Assembly: GCA_963920765.1 (NCBI GenBank)
Contig: OY987242.1
Location: 4,986,789-5,050,788 of the forward strand
Length of the DNA stretch: 64,000 nucleotides
From: Ulota crispa
Lineage: Eukaryota > Streptophyta > Bryopsida > Orthotrichales > Orthotrichaceae
Direction of reading: 5' to 3'
Every line of letters starts with the position of its first letter. The first letter of the stretch is position 1. Below the pieces are notes generated by a model that had not been told where the DNA came from, searched no databases, and saw nothing but the letters and a program-made list of their open reading frames with translations. The translations under genes were made by a program, and so were the position numbers. Below are positions 23,341-34,819 of the stretch, one piece after another.

Positions 23341-23769
23341 AGGTCGGAGCACCCCTCATCATTAGTGTCTCCATCCCCAATACCTACTTGAGCTAGTGTT
23401 GTCAATAATTGGCAATTTAAAAAAATTGGTTATAGGTGACAAAGTGATGGTTATGAGTGACAAAGTGATGGTTTTTGGGTGACTAGTTTGAAAATTTTGA
23501 ATGCCCCATCTCACTATTTAAGAACTCCTCAAGTTAGTAATATAAGCATATGAGCACACTAAAGACATCTCCTACATACTACTATACATTTTCAATGATT
23601 TAGGACTTCTAAATTTTTTTTTGTGAACTAATGCTTGCAATTGGAATTTTCAAATTGATGCCAATATTTTTGATTTCCTCTTCCTAACTTAACTTTATTT
23701 TTTCAAAGTTCATCAATTGATTTTCCTATCCCAAAACCCTTAGTTTCACGCTTATGGGTGCTCCTACCT
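23341..23769. mobile_element. TA-flanked AGGT element, family K (copy K3)
   Basis: The ends are AGGTCGGAGCACCCCTCAT and TTATGGGTGCTCCTACCT, with TA at 23,339-23,340 and 23,770-23,771. Size (429 bp) and ends match K1, although the body is diverged and contains a local direct repeat (GTGACAAAGTGATGGTT twice). Confidence 0.7.
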
Positions 23770-23903
23770 TATTCATACTTAGTAGCTAAAATAACACTGC
23801 TAAACATGCTAAAATACCAGATGGAACACTCTGATACACCTGTAAGAAATATTTTATAGCAAACAAAAAGAAGCGGTAGGAATTTTCTTAAATCCAACCA
23901 CAA

Positions 23904-24127
23904 ATAACCCCTGAACGGCCCAAAAGCCCTTTGCGACCGTATGTACAATCATATGTACATACATATTTGAGCTGCTTTGAGGGCTTTCCAAAAAAAGTTA
24001 TGCACCCACCATCATACAACCCTTCAATATATATGGTTGTAACACTTAATGATTCAAACCTCTGAATATTGATTGCAACCGTACTTGGTATTGTACTTCC
24101 AGAGCCCAAGGGCCCTTCAGGGGTTAA
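23904..24127. mobile_element. TTAA-type short element, family C (copy C1)
   Basis: The left end is ATAACCCCTGAACGGCCC (the TTAA has one change) and the right end GGGCCCTTCAGGGGTTAA. It is the inverse homologue of 4,095-4,300 and only 224 bp long. The left end matches 16,813. Confidence 0.8.
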
Positions 24128-25136
24128 GCTTAGGGCCTAGGTACCGGTGTTCCTAACAGAAAAACCCAGCCCAGGCAGCATGAGTTGTGTGCAGAGAGAG
24201 AGAGAGCTGCAGGGCCGGTGTCTGAATGGCAAAGAGGACGCTTTGCCCTTTTGGTCTGAAGATCTGCCTGCACAGGTTGCTGCTCACTCAGGGTCTCAGG
24301 TCCACGTCACTGCCTCTTTTGCTGCAACCAACGAGCTCCTCTTCCCCAAAGCACCGGCGGGCAGGCATTCAAGCCCAGTCTCTCTCTCTCAGTTTTTCTC
24401 AGTCTTTCTTTCTCTTTCTCTCAGTCTCCCTGTGTGTCTGTGTGTCTGTGTGTCTGTGTCTCTGACGCTTTGGGCGTTGCCAGGCCATCTCTCTCTCATT
24501 GCATTGCAACGCTGTCGTGGGCCTGCCGAGTTTGTCCCCTCCCTCTCTCGGCAGAGGACACCCCAAACACGCCGTCACGGATCCTCATCAATTCTTCGGA
24601 TCTCCCCTTCGTATCAAAGGGGCTAGTGGCCGGTTCAGACCAGGAAGCGGTCAAGATTTAAGAGCATCTTATTGGTCGGTGAGAGGGTTTTGATCATCAG
24701 AGTTTTCATAGTGAAGTGAACAGTCGATAGATGGAAACGTCATGTTATCACCTTTTTTTATTAAAATTAGAGAGGAGCTCAGTCAACTCACTTGTAGCGG
24801 TAAAGATTTGGGGTCACCTCCCAAGGTAACCCCAAATCTTGGCCACCGGCCAAAATACTCCCTCTCACATGAAGTGAGGTAAAGACAAAATCATGTCAAT
24901 TAAGAATAGAAGGAATACAAGTGCTCCTCCATCGGACGTCCGATACTTGATGTGAAAACATGCACCCAACAAACAAATCCATGATGACATGACAATTTTC
25001 CCTCCAAATTCAACCGGATGAAGCATTGGAGAAGGGCTTTTGGCTAATGTCCTGATCTGAACCGGCCTAAGTAACCTCTCCATTCATTCAAAGTTGGATT
25101 TTGATCGGTCTCACTTTTATCTCTTCCAAAATATTA
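24128..25136. other. GC-richer segment with possible lost or unassigned exon
   Basis: From about 24,147 to 24,700 composition shifts to roughly balanced GC, with CT-rich and TGTGTC microsatellite tracts. All three + frames stay open for 65-159 codons; the longest is 24,147-24,626 and begins with ATG. I recognise no domain, and simultaneous open frames in a low-complexity tract are expected by composition. The segment could be a 5-prime exon, a leader or CpG-rich promoter DNA. A hairpin (AAGATTTGGGGT against ACCCCAAATCTT) lies at about 24,804-24,840. Confidence 0.3.
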
Positions 25137-25570
25137 AGGTAGTTACACACTTACACCTTTTGCAAGGATGAAACTTCTATGAAGAATGAGAAGTTGTGGA
25201 GTGGAAATACAAATCAATGGGAGCATTGTTTCATGAAGAAGGTGTGACTCTCCTTTTGTGAGTGGTGAAGAATTGAGAATGGGGAATGATTAGAGGAAGA
25301 GGAGTGATAGCTAAAAATGGAAAAGCAATGGTTAAATACGGAAAAGCTATGGGTTGAATAGAGACTACAAAGGACAACAAGGTGAAGACAAGATAAGCAA
25401 GGGTTAGACGTTTGTATGCAAAGATTTCTTTGCCAAATTCTTCATCTCCGGAGGGGAAGAACAAAATCTCTCAATCTCTAAAGAATGGGATATCCAAAAA
25501 TCAACAAGAAGCTACCATATCCCCGTTTTCTGAAGATTGATAATTGGGTGAAGAAGGTGTGACTATCCCC
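25137..25570. mobile_element. TA-type GGGGTAGTCACACC family element (copy J1)
   Basis: Diverged copy of 37,110-37,539. The right end GAAGGTGTGACTATCCCC is clear; the left end AGGTAGTTACACACTTAC is eroded. Internal GAAGAAGGTGTGACTCTCC recurs at the same relative position as in the other copy. Non-coding. Confidence 0.6.
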
Positions 25571-27155
25571 ATTGTTGAAGATGCAAGCAATTGCAACTAC
25601 ATGTAAACAATCTATCTAAGCCTCTAAGGTACCGGTAGAAAGGGTTTTTAAGGTCTTCAGTGATCAACACTAAATGCTTCAAATGCAACACTGTCGTAAA
25701 TTAATTTAGATGGTACACAACTACATAAAAGTGAAAGAAAATTTGGAATTTCTTTGAAGATCACGTTCTTTTTATCATTTTACGGAATATGAAAGACGTT
25801 CTGGTAATAATCCCTTGTTTAGTTTATCTCCTGGCAATAAAGTTCATGCTCATTTGTTGAAACAGGTAATCCATAAAGCAAAAAATGAGATAAATAAGTA
25901 TCTTGTGTCACCTCTTCCGTTAACTCTCAGCAACCTCAAAGCCTGAAAGGAGAAGAGCTTTTCCTGCATTATAGATCAAATCATAAGAGCTAGTGCCAGA
26001 ATTCAGGCTTCGAAGGAAGGGGAAGGAGGGGGGGGGGGGGGGGGGGGGTCTGAAAAGGGCTCTAGGAAGTAGGAACTGGGGAGATGCCTAATTAACAAAA
26101 AAGCTGAATTTCAGGTATGCTGGCAAGCAACAACTGTCTTGCATACATGACATTCATACTCACCACTACTAAGCTTACTGCATTGCACTTCAAATGTAAG
26201 TTCATTCAGCTTTTCTGTCAAACTCTTCTGCAAAATATGCAAAGCTGACTCTGCAAATGCTGCAGATTTTGTAGGCTATCACTGCATTGGCAAGCATTTA
26301 TTTTTCTCCTCCATTTTACGAGCATTTTTCCAACTTGTTTAGTACGTATAGGGTAATGCTTGACAAGGAGAGCGTTATGGGAGAAGTTGGCTTTTTTTGT
26401 GATGCTTAATGAGGAGAGATTAGTTGGACATAAACCACTGCATGGAAATGCATGAACTTGTGGATGAACAATTTGTACACAGGTTTTTGTGCATCACGCT
26501 CCTAAAACCCTAATTTTGCAAAATAATCTGCCTTGGAAATGAATTGTAGATTCCCGTGCGGTAATCTACAAGTATGTAGAACATATATTGCCAGCTCCTA
26601 CTGGCTTGTATAAGAATTACTCTATTGACTATTTTTGAGCACACATATGATGCTATGTAGAGTTCACAAAATTTGGTTACATCTAGCAAAAACTCGATCA
26701 AAAATTGTAGCAAAATGTGAGTAAAACATGACGTTAACTTTGAACTTCTAGCACATTTTCTAGATGTTTGTTGCCATTTGAAGCTAACTATGAAAATCAT
26801 GTTTGGAATCTCTAGTACGGAGTGGTAAAAGTACCCGCACTAAAAGTGTTGTCTCATATAGGAACATATATTAAGTTTTTTAGTTTGACTAAAGTTGAAT
26901 ACTTTTGGTTTAGGGATGTTTTTGAAGCCATACCTCCAACCCTAATTTCAAAAATCCAAGAACTGAACCGGAAAGATCTTAAAGTATGTGAACCAAAATG
27001 GATTACATATGGCTTACTTTGTCTTCGAAGAAAAATTGGTAGAAAATGTTTGGAAGGGTACAATCCTTGTGGCAATGCATTAGAGTCAACCTATATGTGT
27101 ATTTTTAGTAATCAAAGGGCCTGCCTCAATCTTTCTCCAAACCTCTGTTTTTCCT
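25571..27155. other. Intergenic DNA with a poly-G run
   Basis: A 21-base G run at 26,028-26,048 follows a GGAAGG-rich stretch. A 114-codon frame at 26,822-27,166 (+) matches nothing I know and has an open frame opposite it. I do not call it a gene. Confidence 0.4.
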
Positions 27156-28060
27156 TTAACCCGTAAATGCTCAAGGCACCCAATTTGGGTGTCCAAAAAA
27201 CTTCAGGAAACTTTGAAACCCTGTTGAAGGCACGGATTTTATTGTTTTGAGGTTTTTTTTTGGAAAAGTTGTGTACTGAAGTTAGCTTCACCGTTCAAAT
27301 TCAACTTCTTTCATATCTTATTTTATTTGTTTTTGGTGGAAGGTTAACTACAAGCATACATTTTCTGTCATGAATAGTGTTGTGAATAGTGTCACAGAGC
27401 CTATGAGAAGTTGCCACATTGAAAAGACGGGCATCAAGTTGAGCAAAAGGTGAAGATTTCCCTTGGGCACTCCCTTGGGCAATAAGGGTCTTTTTTTTTG
27501 AAATTTTGACATCTAACAAAATCTAAAAGTGCTTTTGGACTAATTTCACTTGGAATGTCTTTGTTATTAAAATTATAATCTATTCACCATTGAAAATCTT
27601 TCATTTGCAATGATTTTTGGTCAATAATTGAAGCTGAAATTTTATTTGTATTAGACGGTTGCGTTTTTATAGTGCATTGTAGGCTCATTTGTGAAATTGT
27701 GGTCATGGATTTGGAAGAGGGACCATTGATTTTGAAGTAACAACAATAAACACTAAAGCATCCAAAGTGGTTGTTTCCCAATTTTGTATCCAAAAGATGC
27801 CAATTTGCATTACATTTTTCGGGCATCTCCAAAAAAAGAAAAAAAATCCATACTCATCATCATTCAATCACAAATATCTTAAAATCCATGAGGCCATTTT
27901 GGATTCTATCTGGGTAGTGCCATCTAGAAACCTTGAGGTTCAAGATTCAACGGTTACAATTTTGTTTTGATGTTTAATAATGATCTTACAAGGACAATTC
28001 AAAAACTTCAAAACTACCTTTCAAAAACAAGAAAAACACCCTTGGGCATTTAGGGATTAA
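27156..28060. mobile_element. TTAA-flanked element, 905 bp
   Basis: TTAA at 27,156-27,159 and 28,057-28,060. The ends are TTAACCCGTAAATGCTC and GGGCATTTAGGGATTAA. A subterminal palindrome GGCACCCAATTTGGGTGTCC follows the left end. The end motif matches family E3 (CCTAAATGCTCAAG) but the body is different. Its right TTAA abuts the next foldback. Confidence 0.75.
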
Positions 28061-28441
28061 CACCATATTCATTAAATTGGGAAAAACAGTACATTTTGAG
28101 ACTTTTGAAGGTTTTAGGTGATCACCTAAACCTGAGCTTGAAGTGTTTTTTTGGTATACGTGCCCTCATTACAAGGAAACCATGGTCGAATCTACAAAAA
28201 GTTGACAAAGATTGTGACCTAACCTATAGTATACCGTAGGTTAGGTCACAATCTTTGTCAACTTTTTGTAGATTTGACCATGATTTCCTTGTAGGGCTAA
28301 GAGGAGGAATTTGCGAGGGAAAAAATTTTAGTGACTCAAAACGAATCTGATACCTTTAAATCTGATTTAAGATAACTTTTGGGTTTAAGGTGGAGTACAA
28401 AATGGTACCTCCGTTTTTCCCAATTTAACAAATATGGTGTT
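28060..28441. mobile_element. ACACCATATT foldback (copy G2) carrying a hairpin
   Basis: The ends are ACACCATATTCATTAAAT and ATTTAACAAATATGGTGTT, and the inner arms pair over TTGGGAAAAA / TTTTTCCCAA. The 5-bp flanks GATTA and CTTTA agree at three positions only. A 120-bp hairpin is inserted at 28,172-28,291. Confidence 0.65.
28172..28291. mobile_element. Near-perfect 120-bp hairpin, TA-flanked
   Basis: The arms of about 58 bp differ at only a few positions (CAAGGAAACCATGG against CCATGATTTCCTTG at the ends, AGTTGACAAAGATTGTGACC inside). TA flanks both ends (28,170-28,171 and 28,292-28,293). A half copy of the left arm lies at about 29,580-29,625. It is either a mariner-type MITE or a small-RNA-type hairpin. 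Confidence 0.65.
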
Positions 28442-30355
28442 CTTTATGTGAATCACAATGTGAAATTTTCAGAATTTCTACCAGTGGAAGAAGGTTGAAA
28501 CATACAAAATTACAACTATAGGCCAAATACAAAAAATTTGAATTCACTTTTGAATTCAAATGCCTTGAAGTAATCCACAACAATTACGTTAGTTAAATTT
28601 GAAATAGTCATAAAATAGTCTCAAAATTTACTTCCTTTTCTTTTTTGTAAAAACAAAACAAAACCTTTATACCGTAGTGTCCACATAAAGGAAAAGAAGG
28701 ATTTTGGAGAAGATGGAGGCAAACCTCTTTTTACTAAAAGAACACCGCCCCAAATCGACTGTAGTATGTTACCACTTGGGATGCATGCATGAAGTTCAGT
28801 GTTATGCTAGTGATAGAAAATCGTAGGCCACATTTCTCTCATACTATCACATGTCTTTGCATGTTTACGCATGTTTTCATGCTTTTGCATGTTTTTATCA
28901 TGCTTTTTTCCATCCACTAGAAGATAGTGCACGCCTGCTTGCAGAGGCCCATTTTTTTTTGTAAAGCTTGTTTATACTATGATAATTGTAGATGCTCTGT
29001 GACATTCTATCAGAGCTTACAGTGCCAGACCTTGTGCTGATGTGGTTCAACTTTTGTTGACTGTTTATAAGGACTGCAGGGTATTACACCAATGCCACTC
29101 AGATGCTCAGTGGCTTCCCAGTTCACATTTCACACTCGATGGTTTATGAGTATTTTCAAAGCTCATCTTCTACCGTTAAGCTTAGACCTTTGCAAGTTGA
29201 AAGACATCAAAACCTTGAGGTGGGGTTCTCAATGTACTTTGAAGACCTTGATGTTTAAGGGTTAATTGGCACTTTATAGCCTCTTTAAAGTACAAGCCGA
29301 GGTTATGAAAACTTTAGAGTCATTCGATCCAAAATATCAGTGCTAATTGGTTACAAGAATGGTCCCAAGTACTCATTATAATAAGAGTATAGTTGGGAGA
29401 AATCACATGACTTCACTCCAAATTATAAGTCCTTACTACATTGAAACCTCCCTTATTGCATGGGAACGGTGGAGACTGAATTTTAGTAATATGCACATAA
29501 AGAGGTTCAAGTGTCATAAGTTATTTAAATTATTAGGAATTTGATTTGCAAAAATATAAAGGTCTTGACACTATAAAAAAACCATGGTCGAATTTACAAA
29601 AAGTTGATAAAGATTGTGACCTAATTTACAATTTGCAAATCAAATCCTTAGTAATTTGGAACTTACAATTTCTTTAAAATCATTAAAAAGTATGTTTTTT
29701 GTGTAAATTCTTTTTGCATTTGAATGTAGGTGCAAAGCAATGAAAATATTTTGGATGAAGTGGCCTTAGCATTTTTTCTAACCAAAAAATGGTTGAGTAG
29801 CAAGGATAGCTACTTTTTTTTTTACAAATGTAAAGTTGGATGCTTTCAAGCTTTCATCAAAGTTGAATCTCATGATGCTTTTGTGAGAAATAAGAATATT
29901 GCACTAGTAGGATGAGGCAATATCAAGTGGAACCCTAAAATCCAAGCTCCTACTCCCAAACTTGTGTATAAAAGTTGGCTAAATATTTTACATTTTTCAA
30001 AAAATACTATAGAACAATTAACCACACCAATTTTGGGATAACAAAAAAGCAATAATTAGCACAAAATGTTTTCACTGATGCAAAGTAATGTTTTCACTGC
30101 TTTTTTTAGTAGCTATGATCACTATAAGTTTGCAATCTATATTAATAAAAGAATAGCCGTCAGTCAGTTAGGGCCTATCATGTAATAGCGTTTAATCAGC
30201 TAGGGTCAGGCATAAGTTAGGTTTGGGCATGACTAGGATCGAAAATGTGTAAATGGATAAAGTAAAATCACCTAAGACTCTCTTTTATTTGCTTCACTAG
30301 ACATTGACAACAAGTCACTAGCAGTTGCACCACAACTTTCTCTTGGCCAAAAGAG
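28442..30355. other. Intergenic DNA with repeat fragments
   Basis: A truncated arm of the 28,172 hairpin is embedded at 29,580-29,625 between inverted flanks (GAATTTGATTTGCAAA at 29,536 against TTTGCAAATCAAATCC at 29,634). A lone TTAA-type right end (TTTAAGGGTTAA) sits at about 29,255-29,265. The segment around 28,690-28,740 resembles one at 52,850-52,900. No gene. Confidence 0.4.
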
Positions 30356-30560
30356 GGCATAGGGATAATGGGGCACGGGAATAAGGGGGCATGGGAATAA
30401 GGGGGCACGGGAATAAGGGGCATGGGAATAAGGGAGCATGAGGATAAGGGGGCATGGTGATAAAGGGACATGGAGATAAGGGGGCACGGGATAAAGAGGC
30501 ACGAGGATAAAGGGCACGGCGATATGGAGGCACAAGGATCAGGGAGCACGGGGATAGGGG
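30356..30560. repeat. G-rich minisatellite, about 17-bp unit
   Basis: About a dozen imperfect copies of AAGGGGGCATGGGAAT with CATGGG/CACGGG variants. All long frames on the - strand here (repeating Pro/Leu/Ile-rich peptides) come from this repeat and are not genes. Successive GGG-GGGG runs on the + strand could form G-quadruplexes. Confidence 0.85.
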
Positions 30561-30744
30561 TGGGGGGCATAAACCCGTTGGTATGACGGGTAGTACACTA
30601 GTACAATATAACACAACACCAATATCAAGTAACTTGAAATGTTTTGTGCTATTAATCTTGCGCGTGGATGACATTAGCTGAGCCCACAACGGTGGACAAT
30701 AGTTTCATTATGGGGCGCTCTGGGCCTGGGCAGAGGCAGCCATG

Positions 30745-31038
30745 TGTAATGGGCAAGCTCTGAGAGTGCTTTGCTGCTAGAATACAAGAATGATTCTAAT
30801 AAAGAATTAGACAGACATATTTAGAGTTATAAGAGATTCTACTACTTCTCTCTCCATACGTAAGCTAGGGATGCGTGTGACCAGGGGTCATTGTTTGCAC
30901 TAAGGAAACTCTGTGTATCATGCTGAGGTGTCATGAAAAGAATACAAAAAGCAGCATGGTCACTCATGTGTTGAGCTGGAGTGCTAGGAATCAAACGTTA
31001 CCACCTGAGATGGTCTATATGGGTGCCAGCTCATCACA
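30745..31038 (-). repeat. 3-prime LTR of the gypsy element (294 bp)
   Basis: On the - strand it begins TGTGATGAGCTGG and ends GCCCATTACA, with canonical TG..CA borders. It is about 109 bp shorter than the other LTR because it lacks one copy of an internal duplicated segment. Confidence 0.9.
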
Positions 31039-31050
31039 TTACCCCTATCC

Positions 31051-32336
31051 TTATGGTGGTGCTCTTTGTTGAAAATTTGGGGGCAATTCACCAGTGTTAT
31101 CTTTAAAGGGGGCCAAACATTCTTCCCATTGATCTAAAGCTGCCGTATCCTGAAGATTTTCTACAGGTTCCCTAGATGGTAATGCATACGCGGCCCATTT
31201 GACTTCATAGAATTGTTGTCGGCCTTGTCCACGTTGACGCCGTCTTTCTGCCAAGATTTCTTCCATGTGATACTCGTCATTGCCGTCAACTTGTATAGGT
31301 TGGGGCTGCTCATCATCCACAACTTGGCTAGAAAGTGGATCAGTGGCAGCAAGGCAAAGTCTGTCGACATGAAACACATTATGGGGTCCGGCAAGAGTAT
31401 TTAATCAAACTGAATGATCACCAATAAGCTTTGTAATAGTATACTTAGCAACCTTCCAATCTAATTATTTACTTTCCCTGTTGGTGGAGAATTGCCAGCC
31501 AAGCCAAAGCGAAACCTTATCACCTACTCGATATTGTGTAGATTCCCGTTGGTGGCGATTTGCTTGCCTCTCCTGCTCTTGCTGAGCTTCTGCCATTGCT
31601 GCCTATGCTAATTTGATTGTTTTCTGTCGTTTTTCCATGATTGCTTCAGCCTTTTCCCTCTCAATCTTGACGTGTCTGCTTACTTGTTGGTTTGGTCCGT
31701 GTGGAATTTCAAGTTGCACAAGGTTGACATGATAGCCATGTTGCAGAAAGAAAGGGCTGATTTTGGTCAATTTTCAAAATTTCACACAACTTGTCCCACA
31801 AGTCGCTCAAGAATTGAGTTCCTTGATCGGATACTATGGCATCTGGTAGCCAATGATGTGCTACCACGTTTGTGATAAAAGCCTAAGCAATTGTGTGTAC
31901 ATCCATGTTAGCTAAAGGAATCAATATGATATCTTTGCTAAGTCGATCAATAATAACCAAGAGAAATGTATTCTTGTTGCTTTCTGGTAAGCCTTCAACA
32001 AAGTCTATGGAGATCTCCTTCCATATACGTTCAAGTACAAGTAAAGGTTTTAAGAACCCATGGAGTCCGCCTCGCCATGATTTACTTTGTCTGCAAGCAT
32101 CACAATTGCGCAAGTATCATCATACGTTTGGAGACATACCCGGCCAAGAGAAAATCTCTCATTAGCAACTTGAATGTTACTTGTCGCCTAGGATGTCCTG
32201 TTGCAAGTGATGTGTGGATTTCATGGACAAGCCCAGTCCGTAAGGGTTCTGAACACAACACCCATCTCCTGCCTCGGTAACGTAAAATTCCATCTGTGTC
32301 CACCAAACACTTAGCAATTGAGGCTTTTACTTCCAA
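31051..32336 (-). pseudogene. Integrase and chromodomain relic
   Basis: The amino-terminal HHCC zinc-binding region is split between two frames (HEIHTSLATGH at about 32,220, then CDACRQSK at about 32,100). The catalytic core starts with WKEISIDFVEGLP and continues to AIVSDQGTQF, giving two of the three acidic residues. I do not see the block that normally holds the catalytic Glu, so an internal deletion is likely. A GDKVSLWLGWQF block follows. The carboxy-terminal chromodomain (31,051-31,377) is clear: EEIL, then YEVKWAAY, then EPVENL. In living chromoviruses this domain guides insertion toward marked chromatin. Frames change at least twice. Confidence 0.85.
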
Positions 32337-32627
32337 ATGGGTCGGGAATCACTGATTGTTGTTTTGAACGCTCCTTACTAGCTCCTGGTACTTGATATCC
32401 TGCATGGCAGTGTCTTTCCACATCTTTTCGATCTTGTTCATAGAGTCTCCGATAACTGTGTTTTGCCCTTGAAATTGGCACTATTGAGTTGTCTGTTTTG
32501 TTTGATCTTGTACTAGGGCAACGATCGTCTGAGTCTCCCTTGCTGTCATAACTATGATAGGAGGCTTATTGCTGTCATCTTTTGATTTTGTTGTGGTAAC
32601 GGGTCTTAATAGTTACAAGCGCCGGTA

Positions 32628-34622
32628 CTAAATGCTAGGGTTGTCCTTCTCATTAGGCCAATCTTGTTCTCGACAAGACAAAGCATCAGCACGTTCGTTT
32701 TGCTTCCCAGGCCGGTACACAATTTTGAGATTGTAACGTCCTAATATTTGAGACCACCTCATTTGCCTCTCGTTCAACACATGAGGTTGCGTGAAATACT
32801 GTAAGTTTTTGTGATCAGTGACAATAGTGAATTCCTTAATAAACGTAACTGAGTGTCCCATTCTTGAAGGCAACGGATGATTGCTAATAGCTCCTTGTCA
32901 TGAATTTTGCAATTGCACTCATGTGGATTGTTTTTCTTCAAAAGTAAGTGCAAAGGCGTAGTAAACCCTTATTGTTGCATTGTGAGAGTACACCACCCAG
33001 AGCGTATCCTAATGAATCAGTTTCTAGGATTGTTTCCTTATCTGGATCAATCTAAACTAGCACTGGTTCAGTAATAAACAAGCTCTTAAGCTTTTCAAAG
33101 GCTTCCTATTCTGTTGCAGTCCACCTCCACGTGATGTTCCTTGTAAGATACGTTAAGGGCGCTGCAATGTCTGAAAACTAACGTATAAATTGCCTATAGT
33201 AATTAGCAAATCCTAGGAAACTATGAACTCCCCTTACAGTGGTGGGAGCTTGCCAATCCATGATGGCTTGGACCTTTTCAGAATCCATGCATACACCTTT
33301 CCCAGTTTCCACAATGAATCCCAAATACTTGGTCATATGAGCCTCAAATTCACATTTTTTAATATCCGGATATAAACCTGCTTCATAGAGTTTGCTTAAT
33401 ACCTTGTTTACCTTCTGGTGATGGTCGTGCAGTGACCCAGAAGTATAAAAAAGCACATCGTCAAGGTAGGCTGAGCAAAACTCATCCAAAAACTCACGCA
33501 GCGTCCAGTTGATATAACGTTGGAAGGTACTAGGAGAGTTTGCCATCCCAAACAGTGTCACTAGCCATTTGTACAGCCCAAAGCACGTGCAAAAGGCTGA
33601 TTTCCACTCATCTCCTAAGGCAAAACAAATTTTATGGAAGGCAACAATAACGTCAAGTTTTGTGAACCAACGGGCCTTGCTGATTTGTGTTAGCGTCTTG
33701 TGTATTAGCGGCAGTGGATACCGGTCCTTTTTTGTGATCTTGTTTAAAGCTCAATAATCAACGCAAAATTGCAATCTCCTTTCAAGTTTTTTCACAAACA
33801 AAACCGGTGCAACAGTTGAAGAGTGGCTTATAAGAATAAACCCTTTGTCTAGTAAGGCCGTAAGTTCCTTGCAGAGAACTAATAATTCCTCACAAGACAT
33901 GTTGTAGAGAGGGCCCCATGGTGGGTCCATCTCTTTGCCATTTTTCATCTCCAGGCTGATTTTGTGATCGACGCCAGATCCACAAAGTGTTGAGAGTTTG
34001 TCTGCCTTTGAAGGGCTGAACAACTCTAAATGATGCCAATAACGCTTAGGAAGCCAAGTCTTGGGATCAATAGTTTTCTTCGGGGCAAGTGCCTTGTCGA
34101 TATCAGCCAAGGAGGTTGTGAAGACCTATACGGGACTACCCTAGTTACTTTTTCATGATGGAGGTAAGTTTGAGCACTTATCTCTTGTAGCAAGGGTCTT
34201 GAATCTTTGTTTCAATGAGGATAACTCTCGGCAAGTAATTGTCCTTCTTGGCTCCTTACTTGCACTCTAGAGCTGCGTATATATAACGTTTTCTTTGCTG
34301 GAGCAACTTTGACATCATTCCTATTCATCTAACCTCTCCCAAAAATTAAATCATGACCCATTGTGTCATTGAATACATAAGCAAACCCTAATTCCTTATG
34401 CCCATTAATGTCAATCCAAAATTTTGCAACTTGTTGTATAGGAAATTCTTTCCCATCTATTCCTTGTATCAGCCGAGGTCTAATACCAAAGAGCTCAAGC
34501 CTAGCTCTTTTTGCAAAACGGAAACTGACAAGCGAGTAACACAAACAACCACTATCAACAAGTGCCTTAGCAATCTCAGTATGATTAATTATTGCATGTA
34601 CTGAGACAGATGGTGTAGTCAT
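32628..34622 (-). pseudogene. Protease, reverse transcriptase and RNase H relic
   Basis: The protease segment (34,329-34,622) has the aspartic active-site triad as ALVDSG. The reverse transcriptase (33,178-34,110) shows the CVDY and ALNKITKKDRYPLPLI block, LDVIVAFH, and the catalytic YLDD box as SAYLDDV. It continues to the FANYYRQFIR connection region. A TGA at about 33,748 replaces an Arg codon between CVDY and ALNK. TAG codons interrupt the region after QFIR and the ATE-EAF motif, where the family usually has Gln. RNase H follows in another frame (HDKELLAI, then TDHKNLQYF, then RADALSCR). The protein order and motifs are certain; no functional polyprotein remains. Confidence 0.9.
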
Positions 34623-34819
34623 GAACTCTTTTCTAAATTTCTCCCATTCTACTTCTCAAGCTAGGTCCTGTCCATGCTTTTGCCCTCAACTACAAGCAAA
34701 AGCTACTCTTTTTCTGACCCAGAATCTGACTTGTTTTCATCTTCTGGTGTAATCTTAGCTTTTGCTACTATTGGTCTCGTCCTAGTATGGTTGACAGAGA
34801 TCCGTTCATTTGTACGTGG

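Noticed and set aside
26822..27166. 114-codon frame as a gene
   Set aside because: No domain recognised, an open frame lies opposite, and composition is like the surrounding noncoding DNA.
30268..30689. Overlapping Pro/Leu/Ile-rich frames on the - strand
   Set aside because: Produced by the about 17-bp G-rich minisatellite; period and composition explain them in all frames.
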